Source of the DNA: JAOTYV01 sp041557595
Lineage (GTDB): Bacteria; Pseudomonadota; Alphaproteobacteria; UBA8366
Reading direction: 5' to 3'
DNA: 18,130 nucleotides
Assembly (NCBI GenBank): GCA_041557595.1
Contig: JBFFGE010000088.1
Span: forward strand, 1 to 18,130
The translations under genes and the position numbers were made by a program. The notes below the pieces were generated by a model. It did not search any database. It had not been told where the DNA came from and saw nothing but the letters and a program-made list of their open reading frames with translations. Numbering within the stretch: the first letter of the stretch is position 1; every line of letters begins with the position of its first letter. This document shows, in pieces, positions 6,688 through 15,362 of this stretch.

Positions 6688-9120
6688 ATGGCACAGGCGG
6701 CCGATAACGCTGCGACCATCGACCCCGTATGCGGCATGACGGTCGATCCCGCGACCGCGCAATACCGGGTCGAGCATGACGGCACCGAGTATTGCTTCTG
6801 CTCCGCCGGCTGCGCCGAAAAGTTCACCGGCGACCCGCCTTCCTATTTGAACACATCCGGTGAAACGCCCGGGGGTGCCGCAAACCGCGAGGAACCAGTC
6901 GAGGGCGCCTATTTTTGCCCGATGTGCCCGGGCATCAGCAGCGATGCGCCCGGCATCTGCCCGCAATGCGGCATGGCGCTGGAATCGGCGACCGTTCTGC
7001 CCCACAGCAAGACCCACTACACCTGCCCAATGCATCCGGAAGTAATTCGCGACGACCCGGGCGAATGCCCGATCTGCGGCATGGCGCTGGAGCCCGTCAC
7101 GACGACGGCGGAGGCGCCGCCCAACCGGGAACTCATCGACATGACCCGCCGGTTCTGGGTCAGCGCCTGCCTGAGCGCACCCCTGCTCGTCATCACCATG
7201 GGCGAGATGGTGCCCGGCATCGCCGCGCGTGTCAGCGGCGCCTGGAACCCCTGGGTGCAACTCATTCTCGCCGCCCCGGTCGTGCTTTGGGCGGGATGGC
7301 CGTTTTTCGTGCGCGGATGGAACTCGGTCGTCACGCGCAACCTCAATATGTTCACCCTGATTGCCATCGGCACCGCCACCGCCTTTCTCTACAGCCTGGT
7401 CGCCGTGCTCGCGCCGGAAATTTTCCCGGCGGGGTTTCGCGGCGCATCGGGACAGGTCGGCCTGTATTTCGAGGCCGCCGCCGTCATCGTCACGCTCGTT
7501 CTGCTCGGCCAGGTGCTCGAACTGCGCGCCCGCGAGCGAACCGGCGGGGCGCTGCGGGCCTTGCTCGACCTCGCCCCGAAAACCGCCTTCCGCATCGGGG
7601 ATAGCGGGGAAGACCAGGAGATCGCCCTAGACCGGGTGCAGGTCGGCGACCGACTGCGCGTCCGGCCTGGCGACGCCATTCCGGTCGATGGCGCCGTCCT
7701 GGACGGACGCAGCGCGGTCGACGAATCGATGGTCACCGGCGAAGCCATCCCGATCGAGAAAACCGCCGGCGATCCGGTCATCGGCGGCACGTTGAATGGC
7801 AGCGGCGGCTTTACCATGCGCGCGGAAAAAATCGGTGGCGACTCGATGCTGGGACAAATCGTTCGCATGGTCGCCGACGCGCAGCGCAGCCGGGCTCCGA
7901 TCCAACGGCTCGCCGACGTGGTCGCCGGATATTTCGTGCCGATGGTGGTGGTCGTCGCGGGTATCGCATTCGCGGCGTGGGCGATTTGGGGACCGCCGCC
8001 GGCGCTGGCCTATGCGCTGCTCGCCGCCGTTTCGGTCCTGATTATCGCTTGCCCCTGCGCGCTCGGACTGGCAACGCCGATGTCCATCATGGTCGGTGTC
8101 GGCCGGGGCGCGCATGCCGGCGTCCTGATCAAGAACGCCGAGGCGCTCGAACGGTTCGAGCAGGTCGACACGCTGGTGGTCGACAAGACCGGAACACTCA
8201 CGCTCGGCAGGCCACAGTTGCGGGAAGTGGTCTCCCTCAAGGTCAACGACGAAAACAACATCCTGTATATGGCCGCAAGCCTCGAACGGGCCAGCGAGCA
8301 TCCCTTGGCCGAAGCCATCGTCGCGGCGGCGTCCGAACGCGGCATCGCGCTTTCAGACCCGATCGATTTCGAATCGGTGACGGGCAAGGGCGTCTCCGGG
8401 CTGGTCGACGGCACGCCGGTGTTGCTCGGCAACAGGGCGCTTTTGCGGGATCGGGGGATCGACACCGCGCAGCTCAATCTGCGCGCGGAGGACCTTCGCC
8501 GCGGCGGCGCAACGGTAATGTTTGTTGCCGCCGATGGGACCGCGATCGGTCTGGTCGCGGTCGCCGATCCGATCAAGGAAACCACGGCGGCGGCCCTTCA
8601 CGCGCTGCACGCCGAAGGGCTGCGCGTCGTCATGCTCACCGGCGACAACCGGACCACCGCGCTGGCGGTCGCAAAAACCCTCGGCATCGACGAGGTCGTG
8701 GCGGACGTCCTGCCGGAACAGAAAATCGCCGCGGTCCGACGTCTGCAGCAACAAGGCCGGGTCGTCGCCATGGCCGGCGACGGCGTGAACGATGCGCCGG
8801 CGCTGGCGCAGGCGGATATCGGCATCGCCATGGGAAGCGGCACCGATGTGGCCATCGAAAGCGCCGGTGTCACGCTGGTCAAAGGCGATCTCAACGGCAT
8901 CGTGCGGGCGCGGCGGCTCAGCCGGGCGACCATGCGGAATATCCGGCAGAACCTGTTCTTTGCCTTCGTCTACAATGCGCTTGGCCTGCCGATCGCGGCC
9001 GGAATCCTTTTTCCGTTCTTCGGCATTCTGCTGAGCCCGATGATCGCGGCAGCGGCCATGAGCCTGAGTTCGGTCTCGGTGATCGGCAATGCGCTGCGCC
9101 TGCGTCACGCGCGGATATAG
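6688..9120 (+). CDS. copA: Copper-exporting P1B-type ATPase with YHS and two heavy-metal-binding domains
   Basis: An 810-residue inner-membrane pump that should use ATP to expel Cu+ from the cytoplasm. Order of domains: YHS (about 9-55, DPVCGM and FCSAGCAEKF); two HMBD zinc-ribbon-like motifs (about 72-98 with CPMCPG...CPQCGM, and 109-136 with CPMHPE...CPICGM); then the ATPase core. Catalytic signatures are TGE at 350-352, the metal site CPC at 455-457, the phosphorylated D499 in DKTGT, H538 in SEHPL and GDGVNDAP at 697-704. The later helices carry FVYNALGLP and AMSLSSVSV, so CPC, YN and MxxSS all fit the Cu+ class (P1B-1). There is no classic CXXC HMA domain; YHS-HMBD replaces it. A CueR-like promoter lies just upstream. 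Its last 16 nt overlap the convergent VWA gene. Confidence 0.95.
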   Translation: MAQAADNAATIDPVCGMTVDPATAQYRVEHDGTEYCFCSAGCAEKFTGDPPSYLNTSGETPGGAANREEPVEGAYFCPMCPGISSDAPGICPQCGMALESATVLPHSKTHYTCPMHPEVIRDDPGECPICGMALEPVTTTAEAPPNRELIDMTRRFWVSACLSAPLLVITMGEMVPGIAARVSGAWNPWVQLILAAPVVLWAGWPFFVRGWNSVVTRNLNMFTLIAIGTATAFLYSLVAVLAPEIFPAGFRGASGQVGLYFEAAAVIVTLVLLGQVLELRARERTGGALRALLDLAPKTAFRIGDSGEDQEIALDRVQVGDRLRVRPGDAIPVDGAVLDGRSAVDESMVTGEAIPIEKTAGDPVIGGTLNGSGGFTMRAEKIGGDSMLGQIVRMVADAQRSRAPIQRLADVVAGYFVPMVVVVAGIAFAAWAIWGPPPALAYALLAAVSVLIIACPCALGLATPMSIMVGVGRGAHAGVLIKNAEALERFEQVDTLVVDKTGTLTLGRPQLREVVSLKVNDENNILYMAASLERASEHPLAEAIVAAASERGIALSDPIDFESVTGKGVSGLVDGTPVLLGNRALLRDRGIDTAQLNLRAEDLRRGGATVMFVAADGTAIGLVAVADPIKETTAAALHALHAEGLRVVMLTGDNRTTALAVAKTLGIDEVVADVLPEQKIAAVRRLQQQGRVVAMAGDGVNDAPALAQADIGIAMGSGTDVAIESAGVTLVKGDLNGIVRARRLSRATMRNIRQNLFFAFVYNALGLPIAAGILFPFFGILLSPMIAAAAMSLSSVSVIGNALRLRHARI

Positions 9121-10436
9121 CTCTTCAACACGTCGTCGATGATGCGTTCCAGATCCTGCACCGTGCTGCAGGTCTTGGCGACATGGCAGAAGGTGCGATA
9201 GCGCAGCATTTCCGAATCGCCGGTGCCCCAGAAGGTTTCCGGTTCGGGATTCAGCCAGATGACGGCTTTCGACCGGTCGTGCAACTTGCGCATCAGGTCG
9301 ATACGGGGATCGCCGTCGTTGGACCGGCCATCGCCGAGAATGATGACCGTGGTGCGCCGGTCGACCGCGTCCATGAAGCCTTCATCAAAATCGGCGAAGG
9401 CCTGCCCGTAGTCGGTCGGCCGGAAACCGATCTTCTCGAGAACTTCCGGAATCGCCGCTTCCACCGTCTTGTTTTCCAATATGTCGCTGATTTCGTCCAG
9501 AAAGGCGGAAAAGGCGAAGGCGCGAAGCGACGCGATCACCTCGTTCAACGAATAGAGGAACAGCAGCAGGAACCGCGCCGCGGCGGCGACCGATTGGGAC
9601 ACATCGCAAATTACGACGATCTTCGGCCGTTCGATCTTGGTTTGCTTCCATTGCGTCTCGAAGGGAATGCCGTCATGCGCCATGTTGCGGCGCAGCGTGC
9701 GCCCGACATCGAGCACGCCGCGCTTGGTATGCTTGCGGCGGCGGTTGTACCGGCTGGCCAACCGTTTGGCCATGCGCCGCACGATCCGGTGCATGCGGTC
9801 GAAATCCCGCTGCTCGATCGCCGACAGCCCGGTCTCGACCAGGAACTCCTCGCGCAGCTGCTCGCCGGCGGGCCGCGCATAGAGTTCATACTGCCGGTTG
9901 ACGTATTGCCGCGCCTCGTCGAACAGGTAGTCGCGCCCTTGATCCAGGCGCGCCGCAATATCGGCGTCTTCCGGATCGCCGGAGCGTTTGAGCTCAGCGA
10001 TCAGCTTCTCGAGATCGCGCAACCCCATCCGGTCGAGCAACCGTCGCATAAAGAGTCCGCGTTGGGTCGCATAGCGAATGTTGGCGACACCCGCCTCATT
10101 GGCCGCCTGTTCCATGGCCTGGGCGAATTCCTCGCCGGTCCCGCCGGCCAGCATCTGCGCCAACGGCTGATCGGCAATCCGATCGGAGCCGGAATCGAAT
10201 TCCCGCGGCGGCTCGCGGAACTCCTCGCGGCTGAAGAACATGTCGAAGCATTCCTGATAGCGATCGACTTCTTCCTCGCTCTTGGCCAGGGCGGCGCAGA
10301 GCGCGTCCTTCAACAACTCCCGGTCCGCATATCCGACCGCCTCGACCGTGCAATGCGCGTCGATGGCTTCGGCCGGCGAGACCCGAACATCGACCGCGCG
10401 CAAGGCACGCAGGAAGTTTTCGAGCGTTTGCTGCAT
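9105..10436 (-). CDS. CoxE-type VWA domain protein
   Basis: A 443-residue soluble protein of the CoxE family. The first 260 residues are charged and helical. The C-terminal von Willebrand A domain starts at about 270 (KIVVICDVSQSVA) and has the DxSxS metal-ion-dependent adhesion motif at D278, S280, S282. Later come FRPTDYGQAF, with the threonine of the MIDAS site, and VIILGDGRSND. Proteins of this type act with a MoxR AAA+ ATPase as a chaperone pair that matures or activates a partner enzyme; CoxD/CoxE act on CO dehydrogenase. No molybdenum CO dehydrogenase is in the window. It starts 10 nt after the MoxR gene and overlaps the 3' end of copA by 16 nt on the opposite strand. Confidence 0.9.
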   Translation of the reverse strand: MQQTLENFLRALRAVDVRVSPAEAIDAHCTVEAVGYADRELLKDALCAALAKSEEEVDRYQECFDMFFSREEFREPPREFDSGSDRIADQPLAQMLAGGTGEEFAQAMEQAANEAGVANIRYATQRGLFMRRLLDRMGLRDLEKLIAELKRSGDPEDADIAARLDQGRDYLFDEARQYVNRQYELYARPAGEQLREEFLVETGLSAIEQRDFDRMHRIVRRMAKRLASRYNRRRKHTKRGVLDVGRTLRRNMAHDGIPFETQWKQTKIERPKIVVICDVSQSVAAAARFLLLFLYSLNEVIASLRAFAFSAFLDEISDILENKTVEAAIPEVLEKIGFRPTDYGQAFADFDEGFMDAVDRRTTVIILGDGRSNDGDPRIDLMRKLHDRSKAVIWLNPEPETFWGTGDSEMLRYRTFCHVAKTCSTVQDLERIIDDVLKSYIRA

Positions 10437-10446
10437 AACGTCCGCC

Positions 10447-11403
10447 TCAGGCCTGCGCCGCCTTGCGGGTCAACTCGGGAATGCTGCGCCGGACCGCGGC
10501 GAAATCCTGCTCGAACTTCAGCAGCACGTTCAAGGTGTCGCGCACCAGGTCCACGTTGAGCGATTCCGCGTGCAACAGCATCAACACCCGTGCCCAGTCG
10601 ATGGTCTCCGAAATCGACGGCAGCTTCTTGAGGTCTTCCTGCCGCAACATCTGCACAAAGGCGACCAGTTGGCGTTTCAGGCGCTCGTCGATATCCGGCA
10701 CCCGGGCGGCGACGATGCGCTGTTCCAGCTTGGCGTCCGGCAACGGAATGAAGAGGTGCAGACAGCGCCGCTTCAGCGCGTCGCCCATTTCCCGCATATT
10801 GTTCGACGTAAGGAAGACCAGCGGCGCTACGGTCGCCTTGATCGTGCCGATTTCCGGAATGGAAACCTGGAACTCCGAGAGAATCTCCAGCAGGAATGCC
10901 TCGAACTCCTCGTCCGATTTATCGACCTCGTCGATCAGCAGGACCGCGCCCCGCTCCTGTTGCAACGCTTTCAGCAGCGGCCGCGGTTCGAGAAACCGCT
11001 CGGAGAAAAACATGTCGCCGAAATCGTGCAGCCGGTCCATTGCCCCATCCAGCCCATCCGCATCGGCCAGGGTATCGCCCATCTTGTCCTTCAGGATCTG
11101 GGTGTAGAGCAGCTGCTTACCGTATTTCCATTCGTACAGCGCCTTGGACTCGTCCAACCCCTCGTAGCATTGCATCCGGATCAGCGGCAGATCGAGCCAT
11201 TGCGCGGCCGATATCGCCAACTCGGTCTTGCCCACCCCGGCGGACCCTTCGACCAGGATCGGCTTGTTCAGGTTTTGCGCAACGAAAATCGCGGTGGCGA
11301 TGCGGCGCGAGGCGATATAACCGCTGCCGCCCAGCCCTTCGATGATGGGCTCGATGCCGTCCTGACTGCCGCCGGTGGACTTGGGGAGAGACGTTTCATT
11401 CAT
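10447..11403 (-). CDS. MoxR-family AAA+ ATPase (CoxD-like)
   Basis: A 318-residue AAA+ ATPase. Walker A is GSAGVGKT at 53-60 and Walker B is VLLIDE at 154-159. A sensor-1-like FLTSNN and the arginine-containing GDALKRRCLHLFIPLPD segment follow at about 200-225. The sequence YEGLDESKALYEWKYGKQLLY after the first strand is typical of the CoxD/MoxR group. Such ATPases work with a VWA partner as metal-cofactor insertion or protein-remodelling machines. Its ATG overlaps the stop of the acyl-CoA dehydrogenase-like gene (ATGA), and the VWA gene follows after 10 nt, so all three should be made together. The client is not known; the acyl-CoA dehydrogenase-like protein is the obvious candidate by position. 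Confidence 0.93.
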   Translation of the reverse strand: MNETSLPKSTGGSQDGIEPIIEGLGGSGYIASRRIATAIFVAQNLNKPILVEGSAGVGKTELAISAAQWLDLPLIRMQCYEGLDESKALYEWKYGKQLLYTQILKDKMGDTLADADGLDGAMDRLHDFGDMFFSERFLEPRPLLKALQQERGAVLLIDEVDKSDEEFEAFLLEILSEFQVSIPEIGTIKATVAPLVFLTSNNMREMGDALKRRCLHLFIPLPDAKLEQRIVAARVPDIDERLKRQLVAFVQMLRQEDLKKLPSISETIDWARVLMLLHAESLNVDLVRDTLNVLLKFEQDFAAVRRSIPELTRKAAQA

Positions 11404-12590
11404 GATTTTTCTTCTGTTGTCGTTGAGTCGATAAGAGCGCGCGCGCGGCGGCGCGCCTGAATGTCATGTGCGGAGCGGGCGATGCCGAGAGTCTTCTCGA
11501 TATCCCTGGTTTCCGCTTCCAGACCGGGTGTTGGCTGCACGCCACCGGCTTCGATAAGCGACCGTATCCGCTCCTGCGCCGCCCGGGCGCCGTCGCGCGC
11601 GGATGCTGCGATGTTGGTGATCCGGTCCGCATTCTCATCGGGATCGGTATCCAGCAATTCCATGGCACGATAGGCCATCGCCGACAAGCCGTCCGGGACC
11701 GTTGCCAGCCGGCCCAATTCTACAAGCAGCGCGTCGTCGAACGACCGGCCATCGGACCCGCCCGCCAATTCGCCGGCCAATCGTTCGATCTGATGACGGA
11801 TCGACCCGGCGATCGACGCCGCGAAGATCGCATCCTCGGCCCGCCGCATCGGCAGGGAAATCGCCGCAAAGGCCTCGCCTTCCCGGCCCAGAAGGTTGGC
11901 CGCGGGAACGCGAACATTCTCGAGCCGAATGCCGCAATGCGCCGCCGGCTGCAGGAAATCGATCTTGACCCCCTCGGTCACGTGCAGGCCCGGCGTTTCC
12001 TTTGGCACGATCAGCACGGAAAATTTCTTCCGGCCTTTCTCGACCCCGGTCACCGCGAGCACGAGAAAGATATCGGCAATCGGACCGTTGGTGAGGTAGG
12101 CCTTTTCGCCGTTCACGATATAGCTGTCGCCGTCGCGCTCGGCGCGTGTCGACAAGTGTTTCGGATGCGCGCCGGCGCCCGGCTCCGAGATCGCCAGACA
12201 CGGCGTCAATTCCCCCGCGGCGAGTTTCGGCAGGTAGGCATTTCGCTGAGCGGCGGTGCCGTGCCCAAGGATATGCAATCGCGCCGTCCGTTGACGGCTG
12301 AGCCAGGTGGTGACCACCCCTTTGACGCCGCCGGTGGCCGCCATCGCTTCGGCCGCAACCGCCAGGGTCCGTAGATCGCCGCCAAGACCGCCATATTCCG
12401 CCGGCAGGCCGATCCCCGCCAATCCGGCATCGCCGATGGCCCGCAGCAATGCCGGCGGCATGACCGGGCAATCGCGCAGATCGTCGCGCCCCGCGATTTC
12501 ACGGCGCGCAAACGCGTCCACGCGGTCCTTGATTTTCGCCCTCAGGGCCGCCAATTCGCTCGATCGTTCGGCATGCATGGCACGCATCAT
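11400..12590 (-). CDS. Divergent acyl-CoA dehydrogenase-like flavoprotein
   Basis: About 396 residues of the acyl-CoA dehydrogenase fold. The N-domain has GLPAEYGGLGGD (about 60-71). The middle domain has LAISEPGAGAHPKHLSTRAERDGDSYIVNGEKAYLTNG, the usual FAD/substrate-binding region. The C-terminal helical domain is unusual: I cannot find the R-x2-FG and Q pattern, the GG-x-GY stretch or the EGT-type segment that normally carries the catalytic glutamate. It may therefore be a specialised or inactive member. The start is uncertain: ATG at 12590 or 12587, a TTG at 12599 with GAGGAA 14 nt upstream, or the ATG at 12578. It overlaps moxR by 4 nt. Two VOC genes lie upstream in the same direction. 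Confidence 0.85.
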   Translation of the reverse strand: MMRAMHAERSSELAALRAKIKDRVDAFARREIAGRDDLRDCPVMPPALLRAIGDAGLAGIGLPAEYGGLGGDLRTLAVAAEAMAATGGVKGVVTTWLSRQRTARLHILGHGTAAQRNAYLPKLAAGELTPCLAISEPGAGAHPKHLSTRAERDGDSYIVNGEKAYLTNGPIADIFLVLAVTGVEKGRKKFSVLIVPKETPGLHVTEGVKIDFLQPAAHCGIRLENVRVPAANLLGREGEAFAAISLPMRRAEDAIFAASIAGSIRHQIERLAGELAGGSDGRSFDDALLVELGRLATVPDGLSAMAYRAMELLDTDPDENADRITNIAASARDGARAAQERIRSLIEAGGVQPTPGLEAETRDIEKTLGIARSAHDIQARRRARALIDSTTTEEKS

Positions 12591-12660
12591 AATGGCCAAA
12601 TGCGGAAGAGTCGTTCCTCATTCGGGATGCCCTCTCCATAGGCTCGGCCGGTGCCGAATT

Positions 12661-13077
12661 TTACGCCTCAGCCCAAGGGTCGTAGGTCCCGAAATTCCAG
12701 ACATGCCCCTCGGGGTCGCGGCAGGTATAGGCTCGGCCGCCATGATCCTGATCGGCGATGTCCAGCAGGATTTCCGCGCCGGCCTGCTTCGCCCGGGCGT
12801 AATGGGCATCCGCGTCCTCGACGACGACATAGGGCGACTGCGTGACGCCAAGCGCTTCGTCCGGATGTTTGAGCAACCGGTCATATTCGCCATTCGGATC
12901 GCCGGAGCCGAGCATGATCATGCTGTTGCGGTAAATCAGCTGCGCATGGGCGATTTTTCCCGGCACCCCCGGCACGACGAGATGTTTCTCGAAGCCGAAG
13001 GCGGCGCACAGCCAGTCGATTGCCGCCGGCGCATCGCGATAGCGCAGCGCCGGGATTATCATCGCGGCGCCTGTCAT
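12661..13077 (-). CDS. VOC superfamily protein (glyoxalase/bleomycin-resistance type)
   Basis: A 138-residue protein of the vicinal oxygen chelate superfamily. It shows ALRYRDAPAAIDWLCAAFGFEKHL near the N-terminus, the middle HAQLIYRNSMIMLGSG strand, and the C-terminal RDPEGHVWNFGTYDPW. The last is the standard ending of PhnB/glyoxalase-like proteins and carries a possible metal-binding residue. Such proteins act as lyases, dioxygenases or drug-binding proteins; which one applies cannot be read here. The ATG at 13077 has GAGG about 12 nt upstream. It lies 49 nt downstream of another VOC gene and about 70 nt upstream of the acyl-CoA dehydrogenase-like gene, so it may belong to the same transcript. 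Confidence 0.9.
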   Translation of the reverse strand: MTGAAMIIPALRYRDAPAAIDWLCAAFGFEKHLVVPGVPGKIAHAQLIYRNSMIMLGSGDPNGEYDRLLKHPDEALGVTQSPYVVVEDADAHYARAKQAGAEILLDIADQDHGGRAYTCRDPEGHVWNFGTYDPWAEA

Positions 13078-13126
13078 CGCAACGCCCTCTTTTCGATATC
13101 CCTCGGCCCTTGTCCCGGAAAATTAT

Positions 13127-13549
13127 TCACGCCTTCGGCAATTCGTAGTTCATCATCCAGTTGATGCCGAACCGGTCGGTCCACATGCCGAAATAGGCAC
13201 CCCAAAACGTCTCGTCCATCGGCATTTTTATCGTTCCGCCGTCGGAGAGCTTTGCGATCACCTCATCGCAATGCGCCTTGCTTTCAGCGACGATCGAAAT
13301 GCAGAAATTGTCACCGACCATCGGCGGCGCGCCGAAAGCGGAACAACTGTCGCTTCCCATGAGGACGCTGGATCCGACGGGCAGCGAGACATGCATAATA
13401 TTGTCCTTTTCGGCGTCGGGAATGCGCATTTCCGCCGGCGCCTGGGCATAGGTCTGAAGCTCGGAAAAATCGCCGCCAAAGACGGATCGGTAAAACTCAA
13501 ACGCTTCCCGGCAATCGCCGGCAAAGGTGAGGTAGGTATTCAAGGACAT
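13127..13549 (-). CDS. PhnB-like VOC family protein
   Basis: A 140-residue protein of the PhnB/3-demethylubiquinone methyltransferase-like branch of the VOC superfamily. It opens MSLNTYLTFAGDCREAFEFYRSVFGGDF and closes ETFWGAYFGMWTDRFGINWMMNY, both typical of the family. I chose the ATG at 13549 because GGAGGAAG lies just upstream; the longer reading from 13579 would place that ribosome site inside the gene. It is the first gene of the leftward run that continues to 9105. Function beyond the fold is unknown. PhnB itself is not required for phosphonate breakdown, so no such role should be inferred. Confidence 0.9.
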   Translation of the reverse strand: MSLNTYLTFAGDCREAFEFYRSVFGGDFSELQTYAQAPAEMRIPDAEKDNIMHVSLPVGSSVLMGSDSCSAFGAPPMVGDNFCISIVAESKAHCDEVIAKLSDGGTIKMPMDETFWGAYFGMWTDRFGINWMMNYELPKA

Positions 13550-13753
13550 CGACGCTTCCTCCATGATCCAATGGTCCAATTGGCTCAGAATCAGATTAGG
13601 GCGCGGCCCAAATTCCGTCCACCTCTACCGCCGTCAGGCCAGACAAACCGAATGCCATCCGAATGCCTGGAATTCGGCGGCTCTCACCGCCAGACCAGTT
13701 CTTCGTTTATTCGCAAATACATCGTCGCAAACTGGGTCGGGCTGCTCGGGATT

Positions 13754-13860
13754 TGCTCTAGATCAACCTGCCTTTAATTGGAATCAATTAAAGGCAGGTT
13801 GATCGATTCTATAAAGATAGAGCAGTTTATGTGCGCCCAAATGGGCGCACGCTGCTCTAG
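13754..13860. repeat. Palindromic intergenic repeat, copy 1 (two nested hairpins)
   Basis: A dense inverted-repeat element. Hairpin 1 has perfect 20-nt arms (13761-13780 and 13785-13804) around a GAAT loop. Hairpin 2 has perfect 9-nt arms (13831-13839 and 13842-13850; GTGCGCCCA) with an AA centre. It is enclosed by TAGAGCAG (13818-13825) and CTGCTCTA (13852-13859). TGCTCTA at 13754-13760 also pairs with the central TAGAGCA. Both ends carry CTAG (13758-13761, 13857-13860). The right CTAG supplies the TAG stop of the flavoprotein gene. A near-identical part recurs at 17946-18014. It could act as a bidirectional terminator and looks like a MITE- or REP-type dispersed element. Confidence 0.85.
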
Positions 13861-15323
13861 GACCAGGGTGTCTCCGCCACGGCGTTTCGGGCGGAAATGC
13901 GGCCGAAGGCGAGGCATTCGCCGATGTTTCCCGTGCCCTGATACAGGTAGCTGTAGATCGAGCCGAGCTCACCCGCGCTGTAGAGCCGGGGAATCGGCGT
14001 GCCGTCCGGGCGCAGAATTCGGGCATCCTCGTTGCGACGGGGGCCGCCCTGGGTATTCAGCATCGACGGTGACATCTCGACCGCGTAGAACGGCGCCTTC
14101 TGTAGCGGCGCTACCATCAAGCTGCGGCCGAATTCCGGATCTTCCCCCGTTTCAGCATGGGCGTTCCAGCGCTTGACCGTCCCGGTCAAAGCATCCGCAT
14201 CGAGCCCGATGACACCGGCCAGCTCGGCCACCGTGTCTGCCGATTTGATCCAGCCTTTCGCCAGCTCGGCGCCGTTGTCGTCGCTCCAGTCGTACTTCTC
14301 GACCACCTGCGTCCAGCCATGGCTGGGATTCTTATCGTAGAGCGGCCCGGCTTCCAGTAAGGTGTGATCGAAGATCATGAACATCGGGCAGGGCGTCGAG
14401 AGCGGTCGCCATTTTCCGTTGCTCGGAATCTTGCCGTGGCGGGTCTTGAATTTCTCGTCCGTGAAGCGTTTCCCGTCCGGCCCGACGACGATCATGCCGC
14501 CCGCCATGACCTTGCTGAAATGCAGCGCCTGCATCGAAAAGGTGGTGGGAAATTCCGGCACCTTGAGCGCCATCGACGGGCCCGCGAAATTATTCATGTG
14601 CCAGAGGTCGGCGCCGACCGACATTGCCATGGTGATGCCGTCGCCCTCGTTGTAAGGGCTGCCCGACGTGTAGCAATAGGGCATCCCGGACAGGTAGTTG
14701 CGGATCATTTCCTGATTGTTTTCGAAACCGCCGCAGGTGAGCACGACCGCCTTGCGCGCCTTGACGTTGATCGTCTTGCCGTCTTGCAGCGCCCGAATGC
14801 CGAGGATTTCCCGGGTCGAACCATCCTGGATCAGCTCCTTGCCCGGCGTCTCGTAGCAAACGCGGATCGGACGTTCCTTGACCAGGCTCTCGAACCGCTT
14901 CCAGGTCAGCGAGTATCCATATTTCGGCCCGTCATGGAATTTATGGACACAATCGGATCCCGGAAGATCGGGAAACTCGATCCCTTCCGGCGGATGCTGG
15001 TGCTCCTGCGGATCGCCGCCGAGGCTGGCCAGCCATTCATTGTTCCGACAAACCTCTTCCGCCCAGACGCGGATCATCTTTTCCGGCACCGTATACGGCC
15101 CGCACAGCGCGGTCAGGTAGGTCGCGGCCTTGTCCGGCGACGAGGCGTTGAGATACCCCTGCCCCGCAACGCGCGTGTTGCCGCCTTCCTTCCCTTCGGG
15201 CGCCTTTTCCAGCATGAGGACATCCGCGCCCAATTCATGCGCCGTGACCGCCGCCGCCACGCCGGCCGCGCCGAAGCCGACGACGACGATGTCGGCTTCC
15301 ATTTCCCAATTTTCAGGTACCAA
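13857..15323 (-). CDS. FAD_binding_2 flavoprotein (fumarate reductase / 3-ketosteroid dehydrogenase-like)
   Basis: A 488-residue soluble FAD-dependent oxidoreductase. The dinucleotide motif is VVVGFGAAG (G16, G18, G21), followed by LMLEKAPEGKEGGNTR, which binds the FAD ribose and phosphates. The middle part has VVLTCGGFENN, and the C-terminus has RLYSAGELGSIYSYLYQGTGNIGECLAFGRISARNA, the second FAD-binding stretch of this family. It probably inserts or removes hydrogens in a C-C bond of a ring or acid; the substrate is unknown. A TTG start at 15323 is supported by AAGGTGGG upstream; an internal ATG at 15302 lacks a ribosome site. It is the third gene of the dioxygenase-dehydrogenase-flavoprotein operon, and its TAG stop lies in the palindromic repeat. 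Confidence 0.9.
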   Translation of the reverse strand: MVPENWEMEADIVVVGFGAAGVAAAVTAHELGADVLMLEKAPEGKEGGNTRVAGQGYLNASSPDKAATYLTALCGPYTVPEKMIRVWAEEVCRNNEWLASLGGDPQEHQHPPEGIEFPDLPGSDCVHKFHDGPKYGYSLTWKRFESLVKERPIRVCYETPGKELIQDGSTREILGIRALQDGKTINVKARKAVVLTCGGFENNQEMIRNYLSGMPYCYTSGSPYNEGDGITMAMSVGADLWHMNNFAGPSMALKVPEFPTTFSMQALHFSKVMAGGMIVVGPDGKRFTDEKFKTRHGKIPSNGKWRPLSTPCPMFMIFDHTLLEAGPLYDKNPSHGWTQVVEKYDWSDDNGAELAKGWIKSADTVAELAGVIGLDADALTGTVKRWNAHAETGEDPEFGRSLMVAPLQKAPFYAVEMSPSMLNTQGGPRRNEDARILRPDGTPIPRLYSAGELGSIYSYLYQGTGNIGECLAFGRISARNAVAETPWS

Positions 15324-15362
15324 AATTCGTTATCCCACCTTGTAGTCGGAATTATCCGACGC

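Noticed and set aside
7977..10559. An 860-codon open frame on the plus strand across copA and the VWA gene
   Set aside because: It is out of frame with copA and antisense to the VWA gene, both of which have clear conserved motifs. Its translation is arginine-, glycine- and histidine-rich without domains, as expected for shadow frames in GC-rich DNA.
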